DNA from: Paenibacillus oceani
GTDB lineage: Bacteria; Bacillota; Bacilli; Paenibacillales; NBRC-103111
Length of the DNA stretch: 64,000 nt
Direction of reading: 5' to 3'
NCBI RefSeq assembly: GCF_014705615.1
Contig: NZ_JACXJA010000015.1
Location: forward strand, 1 to 64,000
Shown: one piece after another, positions 44,523 to 53,296 of the stretch
Layout of the letters: every line of letters starts with the position of its first letter
Numbering within the stretch: the stretch's first letter is position 1
The notes under the pieces: generated by a model
Seen by the model: the letters and a program-made list of their open reading frames with translations, nothing else
Database searches by the model: none
What the model was told of the DNA's origin: nothing
Translations under genes and position numbers: made by a program

Positions 44523-44792
44523 TCTGGTTATTGCCACCAAGCCCGATGGCGCTTGACGCATTAACTTTCCGAACACTTCACGGATGAGCATAACAGGTGT
44601 TAGCGGAACGTAACGCTCTCTGCCTGTGCCAGGCTCCAAGACCTTGCGAAATAAAGCGGTATTCCGCTTGGCTTTGGTAACCCAATCAAATCGATACTCC
44701 TCAAGAAACGTGAAGAATTCTTTGCATAAGTACCATACCCCGTATTTAAAAAGGTATCCTTCGTGATTATAGGGTTGTTTCTGAAAAGTCAA
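44517..44792 (-). pseudogene. DDE transposase fragment
   Basis: The 91-residue frame carries KEFFTFLEEYRFDWVTKAKRN, a block characteristic of IS4-superfamily DDE transposases, and VPLTPVMLIREVFGKL. Only this central to C-terminal piece remains. There is no ribosome site, and the frame ends inside the palindrome at 44495-44522. I could not see terminal inverted repeats. The exact IS family is unresolved. Confidence 0.65.
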
Positions 44793-44920
44793 GAAGTATT
44801 TTGATCTTTAGGCTCATTTTAACGGAATCTTTCAATTCCAATCTACTGGGATGAACTGCATAGGTCATGAATGGTATAATAGTAGGTAAATTATGGATGA
44901 ATCACAAGGGAGGAGATTAG

Positions 44921-45367
44921 GTGAATACGACGCACTATCCATTCCTGACGGGATTCGTTATTGGAATTCTGACCTCGGTGTGTACTTATACAATCGGAAC
45001 GATTCACCACGGTATACACTTGGCTATTGTAAATCTGGAATGGTGGATCATGGGGTTATCCACCCTCCCTGCACTGCTGCTCCTTGTATGGAAGCGTTCC
45101 CTCGCAGGCTGCTCCCGAATCTGCAAACTCATCCTTTCGGCAACGGCCGGAACCGTATTCTTAGTCGCTGGCTTAACTGTTCTACACTACCTGAAGTCAA
45201 TAACCAGGTTCATATACGGCCTGTTCCCTTCATCCGAAGTATACGTAAACATGATGGGTTACCCCTCTAAATTGCTTCTGTTGCAATCGGCAATTTTTCT
45301 AAGTGCAGCCGTATATGGCACATTGGTCCTACTTACCCGTTATTCCACCAGGTCTCATCGGGAGTAA
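44921..45367 (+). CDS. Four-segment membrane protein, unidentified
   Basis: I do not recognise this 148-residue protein. It has about four hydrophobic segments (residues ~7-28, 37-58, 68-90 and 116-140). The GTG start follows GGGAGGAG by seven bases, and a TATAAT lies at 44875-44880 about 40 bp upstream. It overlaps the convergent nadE gene by 35 bases at the 3' ends. The role is unknown. Confidence 0.65.
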   Translation: MNTTHYPFLTGFVIGILTSVCTYTIGTIHHGIHLAIVNLEWWIMGLSTLPALLLLVWKRSLAGCSRICKLILSATAGTVFLVAGLTVLHYLKSITRFIYGLFPSSEVYVNMMGYPSKLLLLQSAIFLSAAVYGTLVLLTRYSTRSHRE

Positions 45368-46163
45368 CCGGCATTCTCCGCTTATGCTCGGATCGGATAT
45401 ACCGAGTGTCTATCCTCTCGCGGGTGCTGTCGCTCACCGGTTTTCCTTCCAGATAATCGTCGATCTCGTCGTAGCTGAAGCCAAGCTCGTCTTCGTCGGT
45501 GCGGCCGGGGTTATGGTCCAGCAAGTCGGCGGTCGGCACCTTGTAAATGAGCGAGCGCGGCGCGCCCAGATGCTCCAGCAGCTGCTTCCCCTGACGTTTG
45601 TTCAATCCCGCCAGCGGTGTCACGTCACAGCCGCCGTCGCCGAATTTCGTATAAAATCCGGTCAGCGCTTCCGCGGCATGATCGGTGCCTACTACCAGCA
45701 GATCGTAGTGGCCGGCCAAATCGTAATGGACCTTCATCCGTTCCCGCGCCTTCGTATTCCCTTTCCAGTAGTCGGACAACGTCTCGCCCGTACCGGCCTG
45801 GAACGCTTGCATCGAGCGGTCGACCGCTTCTTTTATGTTGATCGTCACCACACGGTCGGGGTTGATAAACGAAAGCGCGGCCTGGGCATCGTCTTCGTCC
45901 AGTTGAACGCCGTAAGGCAGCCGGACCGCTATGTATGTATACGGCTGGCCCGATTCCTGTCTCAGCCGCTCCGCCGCCAGCTGACACAGCCTGCCCGCAA
46001 GCGTAGAATCTTGCCCGCCCGAAATGCTCAGGACGAGACCCTTTTTGCCGGATGTTTTCACATAGTCGATTAAAAATTGGACTCTCTTCTCGATTTCCGC
46101 CGCGCTATCGATCGCCGGTTGTACGCCGAGCTTGCGTATTATTTCCTGCTGAAACGTTTGCAT
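45333..46163 (-). CDS. nadE: Ammonia-dependent NAD synthetase
   Basis: The 276-residue protein has the P-loop of the N-type ATP pyrophosphatases, SISGGQDSTLAGRL, at about residues 46-60. The family blocks LPYGVQLDEDDAQAAL, NTKARERMKVHYDLAG, VGTDHAAEALTGFYTKFGDG and DELGFSYDEID are all present. It makes NAD from deamido-NAD and ammonia in the cytosol. It has no glutaminase domain. It is divergent from xerS. Confidence 0.96.
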   Translation of the reverse strand: MQTFQQEIIRKLGVQPAIDSAAEIEKRVQFLIDYVKTSGKKGLVLSISGGQDSTLAGRLCQLAAERLRQESGQPYTYIAVRLPYGVQLDEDDAQAALSFINPDRVVTINIKEAVDRSMQAFQAGTGETLSDYWKGNTKARERMKVHYDLAGHYDLLVVGTDHAAEALTGFYTKFGDGGCDVTPLAGLNKRQGKQLLEHLGAPRSLIYKVPTADLLDHNPGRTDEDELGFSYDEIDDYLEGKPVSDSTRERIDTRYIRSEHKRRMPVTPDETWWNNG

Positions 46164-46362
46164 GATGGTTCCGTCTCCTTCGTATTGATCTAATCAGTGC
46201 TGCCTGTCGGCTGTATATCCACATTATACACGTTAATCGCGAAACGTTCACAACGATTCAAAGTGTTAGGCCAATGCGTTCCAAAGCTTCCGCCGAATCC
46301 ATTTACGTCCCCCTTATTATCGGGTAGACTGATTAGGAAAGAAAATAACGGTAAATTTGTTT

Positions 46363-46390
46363 AGTTTACATAATAAAAGTTACGTAAACT
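46363..46390. repeat. Dif-like site immediately upstream of xerS (11-6-11)
   Basis: The arms AGTTTACATAA and TTACGTAAACT match as reverse complements at ten of eleven positions around the centre TAAAAG. The complement of the left arm, TTATGTAAACT, is the right arm of the Bacillus subtilis dif sequence as I recall it. The site ends 32 bp before the xerS ATG. Single-recombinase XerS systems in streptococci and lactococci also have their target next to the gene. Confidence 0.6.
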
Positions 46391-46422
46391 GCATTCGAAC
46401 TCAGTTTGTCGAGGTGATCCCT

Positions 46423-47502
46423 ATGAACGTCATTAAACTGAAAGACCGCCAAGAGCTGGACAAACGCGTCCCGGCCATGCCCTGGTATGTCGAGCAGTTT
46501 ATTAATTATAAGCTGCCGGACCTGTCCCCTTCCTCCCTGCTTGAATATGTGCGCGATTACGAAACGTTTTTCTCCTGGCTGATGGCTGAGGGGCTGACCG
46601 AAGCTGCCGCCTGGCGCGACATCCCGATCGAAGTGCTGGAGAAGCTGCGTATGGAGAATATCAACACATACCGGATGTATCTTTCATCGAAAAAAGACGG
46701 CGCCAATACGAGAACGACGATCTCCCGCAAGCTCTCTTCGCTGCGCTCGCTCTTTCATTACTTGAGCCAGATCGCCGAGGATGAAGATTATTATCCCCTG
46801 CTCAAGCGGAACGTGATGGCCAAAGTCGAGATCAAGCGGACGCACAAGCCGAAAGACACCGCCGCGAAGCTGGAAGGCAAGCTGCTGCAGGAAAAAGAGA
46901 TTCTCGAGTTTATCGACTACATTCAAAGCGGGTACCCCCAGGACGTATGCAACAACAAGCAAGCGTTATATTCATATGAGCTTAATAAGGTTCGCGACGT
47001 CTGCATCGTCAGCCTGGTCTTGAATACCGGTCTGCGCGTCTCGGAAGTGGTCAATTTGAGTATAGACGATCTGGACCTGAAGAAGAAGCTGGTATACGTG
47101 TTCCGGAAAGGTAAAAATGACGAGACGTTCAAAACGCCCGTCTACTTCCGTCAGGAAGCGGTGGAATCGCTGACCGCCTACCTGGAGATCCGTTCGCTTC
47201 GCTATGCGCCGGACAAAAAAGAAAAAGCGCTGTTTCTCGCCGTCGCCAACGGATCAAAAGAAGGCAAACGGATGACGAAACGCGCCATTCAGGAAATGGT
47301 CATTAAATATGCCAAATATTTCGGCAAGCCGTACTTATCGGTCCATAAGCTGCGCCATTCGTTCGCGACCGACTATTATTTGCGCAACGACATTTACAAA
47401 ACCCAGGAGCAACTCGGTCACGCCTCCCCCGAGACCACACAGATTTATGCGCACCTGACGGACAAAACGATGGCCGAAGCGATCGACCGGCGAGAGCCTT
47501 AA
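46423..47502 (+). CDS. xerS: Tyrosine recombinase XerS
   Basis: The 359-residue protein matches the length and start (KLKDRQELDKRVPAMPWYVE) of XerS. The N-terminal core-binding domain covers residues ~20-125. The catalytic domain has the Arg of LNTGLRVSEVVNLS, the HKLRHSFATDY block with the second catalytic His/Arg, LGHASPETTQIYAHL with His, and the nucleophilic Tyr at about residue 343. The start at 46423 follows GAGGTGAT; a longer frame would run through the dif-like site. XerS resolves chromosome dimers in some Firmicutes using its own site. Confidence 0.9.
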   Translation: MNVIKLKDRQELDKRVPAMPWYVEQFINYKLPDLSPSSLLEYVRDYETFFSWLMAEGLTEAAAWRDIPIEVLEKLRMENINTYRMYLSSKKDGANTRTTISRKLSSLRSLFHYLSQIAEDEDYYPLLKRNVMAKVEIKRTHKPKDTAAKLEGKLLQEKEILEFIDYIQSGYPQDVCNNKQALYSYELNKVRDVCIVSLVLNTGLRVSEVVNLSIDDLDLKKKLVYVFRKGKNDETFKTPVYFRQEAVESLTAYLEIRSLRYAPDKKEKALFLAVANGSKEGKRMTKRAIQEMVIKYAKYFGKPYLSVHKLRHSFATDYYLRNDIYKTQEQLGHASPETTQIYAHLTDKTMAEAIDRREP

Positions 47503-47524
47503 CTTCGACAATTCCGCAGACTCC

Positions 47525-48880
47525 TTATCCCCGTCCAACCGGATCGGGGATATTTGCCGTCCGCATCGTCCGTCTGACTCTCCTCAACTTCCGATCCCCC
47601 CGCTCACTCGCATACGGAGCGAAATCGATCCGGATCGGGACGCAGCCGGCTTGCCGGCACAGCTCCTGCATCATCCCTTCGACCGTCCGTTCTGTCACCT
47701 GTTTATAGGGCGCTTCTACCCGAAGCGAGATCCGTACATGGTCCGCCGCCAGCTGCTCCACTTCGTATTCCTCAATATGCTCGGAGGCACGAATGACCGT
47801 TCTCGATATAAAGTCAGGGAAGATCGGAATGAATCGGGCGGGATCATCGGCGGCTGGGATATAAAACAAATCGTCGCACCGCCCGTCGATCGATTCAATC
47901 GCCGTGTAGGGGGACCCGCAAGGGCATGGCTCCCTTCTCTCGGTCAATATATCGTTTAAACGGTATCGGATAATCGGCTGCGTGATGCGGGAGAAGTCGG
48001 TTACGATCGGGACGAATTTGCCTAGCTCGGCGTCCACGACTTCTTTCTCGATATAAACGACATCTTCATTCAGATGCAAGGTGCCGCGCTCGCACGTCGC
48101 GGCCAGAAAACCTTCCGTACATTGGTATACCTGATGCACCGGGCGGATGAAGCTCTCCTCGATATAGAGCCGGTCCAGCGGGTCCAGCACTTCCGCTACC
48201 GAGATCAACCGGTTCGGGCGGACATTCATCGAGCCCGAGCGATGGGCTTCTCCAATGATCCGGAGCATGGACGGCGGAGCGACGACAACGGTCGGACGGT
48301 AGGCATTCATTTGGGCGATCAGCTTGTCGGCCGGTGCCAGCAAGTCGAAATAAACGAACTGCAGCCTTCCTTGATTGACGCTTTGATATAAATTGCTGTT
48401 CGCCCGCAAGAAAAAAGCGACCCGCTCCCGCCTCGCGAATGCGCCCGGCAGCAGCTTGGCGAGCACCGTCCCGGCCCAGGCGAGCCGTTCGCGCTCGCTG
48501 ACCAGGAACAGCCCGCGATTGCCGCTCGTACCCGAGGACAATCCGACCGTAACCGAACCGATCCCGGGCCGGAAATCGCGGGTCTGCTCCGCCCGAAGCG
48601 CGGCATTCATCGCCTCATCCTTGCGGATGCCTATCGTGTTCAACCGGTCGAAATGCGTCATCATATCCGATTTGTCGATTACCGGAAAGCTTCTCCACTG
48701 CTCGTCAGGCAACCCTTGCCACAACTCCCGGTAGTAAGCGGATAAAGCTCGTACCCGTGCGATATGGCGCAAGATTTGCTTTTCCTGCCATTGCAGCAGT
48801 TGGTCTCTGGAGCGGATTCGTCCCAGCATCCGGGTCCGGATATAGGCGGAAGCGGTAAGCGCGAGCTGCTTCATCTTCAT
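47525..48880 (-). CDS. F390 synthetase-like / PaaK-type adenylate-forming ligase
   Basis: The 451-residue protein shows the AMP-forming core SVTVGLSSGTSGNRGLFLVS (about residues 115-135), YQCTEGFLAATCERG and QPIIRYRLNDIL, as in coenzyme-F390-synthetase-related proteins. It should activate a carboxylic acid as an acyl-adenylate. The start at 48880 overlaps the upstream metallo-hydrolase stop by ATGA, and GGAGGAG precedes it. It is the last gene of a five-gene coupled operon. Its C-terminus is Arg-rich (GDRKLRRVRRTMR). Confidence 0.82.
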   Translation of the reverse strand: MKMKQLALTASAYIRTRMLGRIRSRDQLLQWQEKQILRHIARVRALSAYYRELWQGLPDEQWRSFPVIDKSDMMTHFDRLNTIGIRKDEAMNAALRAEQTRDFRPGIGSVTVGLSSGTSGNRGLFLVSERERLAWAGTVLAKLLPGAFARRERVAFFLRANSNLYQSVNQGRLQFVYFDLLAPADKLIAQMNAYRPTVVVAPPSMLRIIGEAHRSGSMNVRPNRLISVAEVLDPLDRLYIEESFIRPVHQVYQCTEGFLAATCERGTLHLNEDVVYIEKEVVDAELGKFVPIVTDFSRITQPIIRYRLNDILTERREPCPCGSPYTAIESIDGRCDDLFYIPAADDPARFIPIFPDFISRTVIRASEHIEEYEVEQLAADHVRISLRVEAPYKQVTERTVEGMMQELCRQAGCVPIRIDFAPYASERGDRKLRRVRRTMRTANIPDPVGRG

Positions 48881-49746
48881 CCGTTCTCCTCCTTCCCGGC
48901 GGGGACGCCGTATTCCCGGCAATGGCTTGGCATAATTCGCAGATTCGGCCGATCTTCGTGCAGCTGGCACAGCTTCTCGAAGCTGGTCCGGTAGTCGCTC
49001 CGGCTCGACATAATGATACTTGCTGCGGGGTGCGGCGGGCGCCTCTCGCGATACGCGCGGCTCGACCATACGGCATCCGCGCACAGGAATAGCTCCCCCT
49101 CTTCCGTCGTCATGAACACGCCCATCTGTCCCGCCGCATGACCGGAGACGTCAACTGCCACCACGCTTCCGTCGCCGAATAGATCGCAGCCTGTAGAGAA
49201 CGGAAGATCGTCCGGCAGCGGCTGCCAGCTGTCTCCGCTCCCCTCCAGAAGCACGGCGCGTTCGGCGAAATCGGACGGCATCAAATCCGGCAAAAAACCG
49301 GCGCGAAGGGCGCTCCAGCCGCGCTTCCCCCGAATGGCTTCGTACGCGGAGCGGAAACAGTAAAACGCCGCCTCCGGAAAATCCCGCAGCCCTGCAATAT
49401 GATCCGCATGAAAATGGCTGACGATCACGGTCCGGATCTCCTCCGCTCGCTTGCCGAACTTGTCCAGCAGCTGTGATGCCGCAGATTGCCGTTCCTCAAA
49501 AAAGACGGGCGTCATTTCCCGGTAGATCCAATAGGGCCAACCGGCAGCAGCGTCAAAAAAACGGGAAGCATACCCGGTGTCGAACAAGAGGATTCCGCGT
49601 TCCGGATGCTCGATAACGGCAAAACCGGCAGGAAACCGCACGTTGCGGCGCGAACCTCCCCGGATCGTAACCCATTCCGGATGTGTGCAGTAGCCGGCCG
49701 TCAGCCACGTAACGGTTACCGGCCTACGGTTAATAGCTTTCATCAT
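48877..49746 (-). CDS. Metallo-beta-lactamase-fold hydrolase
   Basis: The 289-residue protein has the zinc motif HFHADHIAG at about residue 108 and later ligands in VDVSGHAAGQMG and the C-terminal His region (MPSHCREYG). The sequence type is close to AHL-lactonase-like members, which open lactones. The start at 49746 follows GGAGGT by seven bases. In this operon it could hydrolyse a lactone or thioester intermediate. The substrate is inferred, not shown. Confidence 0.85.
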   Translation of the reverse strand: MMKAINRRPVTVTWLTAGYCTHPEWVTIRGGSRRNVRFPAGFAVIEHPERGILLFDTGYASRFFDAAAGWPYWIYREMTPVFFEERQSAASQLLDKFGKRAEEIRTVIVSHFHADHIAGLRDFPEAAFYCFRSAYEAIRGKRGWSALRAGFLPDLMPSDFAERAVLLEGSGDSWQPLPDDLPFSTGCDLFGDGSVVAVDVSGHAAGQMGVFMTTEEGELFLCADAVWSSRAYRERRPPHPAASIIMSSRSDYRTSFEKLCQLHEDRPNLRIMPSHCREYGVPAGKEENG

Positions 49747-49782
49747 GTCGGTACCTCCAGTCGTATGCTGCACAAATCTGCC

Positions 49783-50775
49783 CTACTTTTGAGGTTTCCG
49801 CCACCAGTCCGCAAATCTGGCGAGTCCTTCATCGACGCTTACGTTTGGCTCATAGCCAAGCAAACGTCCCGCTTTCCCGATGTCGAGCGTCTGACTGCAG
49901 CTCACCACCCCGATCGTATAACGGGTAAACGGAGGCTCGCCGCGAAGCCGAAGCAGACGGTACACCGTTTCCAGCCCAGCCGCCAACCGATCAGCTGTCG
50001 GATAAGCCAGATGGCGATAACGCGGCGTTACCCCCAATTGACCGAACAAACGGTCAACTGCGTCGACAAATCGAACCGGCTCGCCGTTGCTAATATTGTA
50101 AGTTTCGCCCAAGGCCGATTCGGAGGCCTGGGCGCAGCACAGCAGCGCATCTACCACGTTATCGACGTAAGTGAGATCAATCAGAGCCCGTCCGCCGTCG
50201 ATAAGAGGGATGCCAACCTTGTCATTAGCTCGCATCAGGCGGGGGAACAAGGCGGGATCGCCCGGTCCGAATATCGCCCGCGGCCGAATGATCAGCGACG
50301 GCAGTCCGGCAGCGAACGCCTCGCGTACCCGGCATTCCGCCTCGTATTTCGTGCGGGCATAATCGTTCGCGAACCGGCTGGGCAGCTCGCTGTCTTCCGT
50401 CAGATTGAATTGGTCCGTGTAGTTGAAATAAACGCTCGGAGTGGAAACATGAACGAACCGCTGAACCGAATGCGCCCGCGCCGCGTCCAGCAAAAACCCG
50501 GTCGCCGTAACGTTGGATTCATAAAAATCCCGGTATATCCCCCAAGCCGACGATAAAGCCGCGCAGTGGAACACGACGTCCTGCCCGGCAACAACCCGGT
50601 GAACGGCTTCGCGGTCCCGCAAATCCAGCTTGACGAAGCGGATTCCTGCGCCGGACAGCGCTTTGCCGGCCTGATCGTTCCGGCCGACAGCCGTGATGTC
50701 CCACCCGAGCACGTGCAGTCGTTCGGCCAGCCGTTTCCCCAAAAAACCGGTGCTTCCCGTAACCAGCGCTCTCAT
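49783..50775 (-). CDS. NAD(P)-dependent epimerase/dehydratase-type reductase
   Basis: The 330-residue extended SDR has the dinucleotide loop VTGSTGFLGKRLAERL at the N-terminus, VFHCAALSS, and the catalytic YxxxK as DYARTKYEAE (about residues 141-150). IRPRAIFGPGD is typical of the 3-beta-hydroxysteroid/OleD-like branch. It could reduce a beta-keto group made by the KAS III enzyme of the same operon. It overlaps the ATP-grasp stop by ATGA. Confidence 0.87.
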   Translation of the reverse strand: MRALVTGSTGFLGKRLAERLHVLGWDITAVGRNDQAGKALSGAGIRFVKLDLRDREAVHRVVAGQDVVFHCAALSSAWGIYRDFYESNVTATGFLLDAARAHSVQRFVHVSTPSVYFNYTDQFNLTEDSELPSRFANDYARTKYEAECRVREAFAAGLPSLIIRPRAIFGPGDPALFPRLMRANDKVGIPLIDGGRALIDLTYVDNVVDALLCCAQASESALGETYNISNGEPVRFVDAVDRLFGQLGVTPRYRHLAYPTADRLAAGLETVYRLLRLRGEPPFTRYTIGVVSCSQTLDIGKAGRLLGYEPNVSVDEGLARFADWWRKPQK

Positions 50776-51971
50776 CCGTCATCATTCCATTCCAGATCGA
50801 TCGTGCTCGCCTCCAGCAGCGAGACACCGCGTCTGCGGCTCATATTGAACAGTTCCCATAATGAGAAAAGTTGCGACCAAAACGGTAGCGGATCGCGGAA
50901 ACGGATCAGCACATCCCGGCTGCGGAGCATATCCCGCACCGTTTCGACGCGAGCCGCCCAAGGCACTCCGAGCCGTACCGCCTGCACGCCCATCATCATA
51001 CCGATCATCGACGACCGGCCTACAGGCGGCTGAATGAGCGGCATTACCCCGTTCTCCCGGGCGGAAAGAAGAACCGTCTCGGCTACCCCGTCCCCCGGCG
51101 CGAAGAGATGGATCCCGCTTGTCGTCCGCGGGTTGCACTCGATCGGGTATACGGTACCTTCCCTATCCACGATAAAATCGAACGCGATCTGTCCGTTCAG
51201 CTTCTCGGCTGCGACGAACGTCTCCACCCAGCGAAGCACAGCCGGGTGCTCGATCGCGGCGAAATGAACCGACGCCCCCATCCCGGCCCGGTAACGCGAT
51301 TCGTAAGCCGCATGGGCAAACAGCCGGCCGTCCTTGGCGATGCTGTATGTGCAAACCGGCGTACCCTCGATAAACCGCTGCAGCACCCAAGGGCAGTCCG
51401 GCGACAAGGAATCCGGAGCCTGTACGAGTGGGCCGCCGGCGCTTCGCTCGATGATCCGGACCTTTGACGCAAACCGGGAGTAGACGGGCTTTAGTACGTA
51501 CTTTTGCGACACGGTTGAACCGGCAACAATGTCCCTCAGCTCCGCTTCGCTCGTGATCCGGTACGTTTCGGGGACCGGCAATCCGTTTTTCTCCACCATC
51601 CGGATAAATTCATATTTGTTATGCAAACCCAGCAGAGCGGGAAGCTGATCGGTGAACACTGCAGCCCCTTCCGCTTCCAGTCCATTTCGATATTTAACCA
51701 CATAAAATATCTCTTCGCAGGTTGGCACGACCAGAGCGATCCGGTACTTTCGAATGAGCCCGACCAGCCCTTCGATAAAAGCTTCCGTATTGTCTTTCGG
51801 CGAAGGAACGAACGCGGAACCGGATACGAGCCGGGAATACCGGCATACGAACCGTTTCAGACTGTCGCACACATACACCTTCCGTCCTGCCGCATGGAAC
51901 AGCCGGACCCATTCCAACGCAGCCGGCGCCCGGGCGCCTGTGATAAGTACGGCTTGAGGTTCAATACTCAA
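50772..51971 (-). CDS. ATP-grasp ligase
   Basis: The 399-residue protein begins with a Rossmann-like domain (VLITGARAPAALEWVRLFHA), then the ATP-grasp fold: YVLKPVYSRFASKVRII, CPWVLQRFIEGTP, and the metal-binding QIAFDFIVDREGTVYPIECNPR near residue 260. ATP-grasp enzymes join a carboxylate to an amine or thiol through an acyl phosphate. The start is a TTG eleven bases inside the KAS III gene with GGGGGG upstream. Its partner substrate in this pathway is unknown. Confidence 0.87.
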   Translation of the reverse strand: MSIEPQAVLITGARAPAALEWVRLFHAAGRKVYVCDSLKRFVCRYSRLVSGSAFVPSPKDNTEAFIEGLVGLIRKYRIALVVPTCEEIFYVVKYRNGLEAEGAAVFTDQLPALLGLHNKYEFIRMVEKNGLPVPETYRITSEAELRDIVAGSTVSQKYVLKPVYSRFASKVRIIERSAGGPLVQAPDSLSPDCPWVLQRFIEGTPVCTYSIAKDGRLFAHAAYESRYRAGMGASVHFAAIEHPAVLRWVETFVAAEKLNGQIAFDFIVDREGTVYPIECNPRTTSGIHLFAPGDGVAETVLLSARENGVMPLIQPPVGRSSMIGMMMGVQAVRLGVPWAARVETVRDMLRSRDVLIRFRDPLPFWSQLFSLWELFNMSRRRGVSLLEASTIDLEWNDDG

Positions 51972-52959
51972 GGATCATGCCCCCCAGAGACAATCCGGCT
52001 GAGGTGCCGAGCAGCAAGATCCGGTCTCCGCGGTTGATCCGGCCGCGGCGTATCGCCTCATGAAGCCCCATCGGGATCGAGGCGGCGATCGTATTGCCGT
52101 GATCCGGCGTAATGTACATAAGTTGATCTTCCCTGATGCCCAGCTTTTTGCGGATCAACCGCATCGCCATGGCGCTTCCTTGATGCGGAATAACCAGCCG
52201 GAAGTCGTCCATGCGCATCCCCGCCCCTGCTAACAGCGACGAGACGAAGTCCGGCAGCAGTTTGTACGCCATCCGGAAAATAGCCTGGCCGTCCATGCGG
52301 AACAAATAGTGCTCGCGCGTCAATTCGCTGAATTGCCCGGCGTGAAGCCTTGTACCGCCTCCGCGTATTTCGGACAAGCGGGCTCCGTTTGCGTAGGTCT
52401 TAAAAGCGGTCCGAATAATTCTCGAGCCTCCGCCCTCCTCCGTTTTGCCGACAATAACGGCGGCGGCGCCGTCTCCGAACAGCGCCGCGCTTTCCTTATC
52501 GCCCCAATTCAGTCCGGTCGAAGCGATCTCGGCGGATACGAGCAGCAGCTTGCCGTACCGGCCCGCTTCCACCAGATACGACATCACATCGAGCCCGGCC
52601 AGAAAGCTCAGACAGGTCGAGTTGATATCGAAGGAGGGAATGCCGTGCCATTCCGGTCCGAGCGCTTTTTGTACCAGCGCAGCCGTGCAGGGGATCGGTT
52701 GTTCGGCCGTTCCGCTTGCATAGACGATACAGTTGATATCTTTCGGATGCAGCCCCGCCGATTTCATCGCTTCCTTCGCCGCCTCCGCCCCCATATAGGA
52801 GGACGTTTCATCATCTATAAAATAACGAACCGACACGTCCGTTTTTTTGTAAACCCACCCTTCCGGCACTCCCAGCAGCCGGTCGATCTCTTCAGAGGTT
52901 ACTTTTCGTTTCGGCATATATTTGCCGGTAGCGAGTATTTTCACACGTCTCGTATCCAT
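51961..52959 (-). CDS. 3-oxoacyl-ACP synthase III-like condensing enzyme
   Basis: The 332-residue thiolase-fold protein has the catalytic triad in place: Cys in SFDINSTCLSFLAG (about residue 113), His in VIPHQGSAMAMR and Asn in DHGNTIAASIPMG. It is not the housekeeping FabH by context, since no fatty acid genes are near. It would carry out a Claisen condensation of acyl thioesters. It is the first gene of the operon. GGGGG is the only ribosome-site candidate, seven bases before the ATG. Confidence 0.88.
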   Translation of the reverse strand: MDTRRVKILATGKYMPKRKVTSEEIDRLLGVPEGWVYKKTDVSVRYFIDDETSSYMGAEAAKEAMKSAGLHPKDINCIVYASGTAEQPIPCTAALVQKALGPEWHGIPSFDINSTCLSFLAGLDVMSYLVEAGRYGKLLLVSAEIASTGLNWGDKESAALFGDGAAAVIVGKTEEGGGSRIIRTAFKTYANGARLSEIRGGGTRLHAGQFSELTREHYLFRMDGQAIFRMAYKLLPDFVSSLLAGAGMRMDDFRLVIPHQGSAMAMRLIRKKLGIREDQLMYITPDHGNTIAASIPMGLHEAIRRGRINRGDRILLLGTSAGLSLGGMILEY

Positions 52960-53086
52960 AAGATGCCCCCAATCGTCAGCATACTACGATTTACGTATGG
53001 GGTAATTGTAGCAACTGGGTGGTGGCGGGAAAAGTACTATTTTTAACTAGTACCTGGGGATTGGTCCGGCGGATATGCGATTCGGA

Positions 53087-53114
53087 TGGTTACATAAGAA
53101 ATATTATGTAGCCT
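53087..53114. repeat. Dif-like site (11-6-11)
   Basis: The arms TGGTTACATAA and TTATGTAGCCT enclose GAAATA. The left arm, with GA in front, is identical to that at 31099. It lies 128 bp upstream of the KAS III start, on the far side of the biosynthetic operon from xerS. Confidence 0.5.
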
Positions 53115-53296
53115 CTATTACGATCTAAGACCTGCCCTTATTTTAATTAACGTAATTAAGTAGACGTGTAATTAATGCAGTTAACTAAATTCTATTTAAT
53201 AACATTAATAACTATCATTTTGCCGTGTTCCTTCCATTATCAACTGCCCTGTCTGCCGATCTTGAACAGGAATATCGCCCGTCTCCCCCCTTTCTC

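Noticed and set aside
44493-44524. Reading the perfect palindrome as a terminator
   Set aside because: The stem is almost entirely A/T and a proper GC-containing terminator lies just beside it at 44455-44488.
49486-50556. Plus-strand frame of 356 codons within the biosynthetic operon
   Set aside because: It crosses two real minus-strand genes and their junction, and shows no domain or start signal.
52983-53005. CATAC...GTATG symmetry upstream of the KAS III gene
   Set aside because: The arms are only five bases and the spacing does not match the dif-like family; chance is likely.
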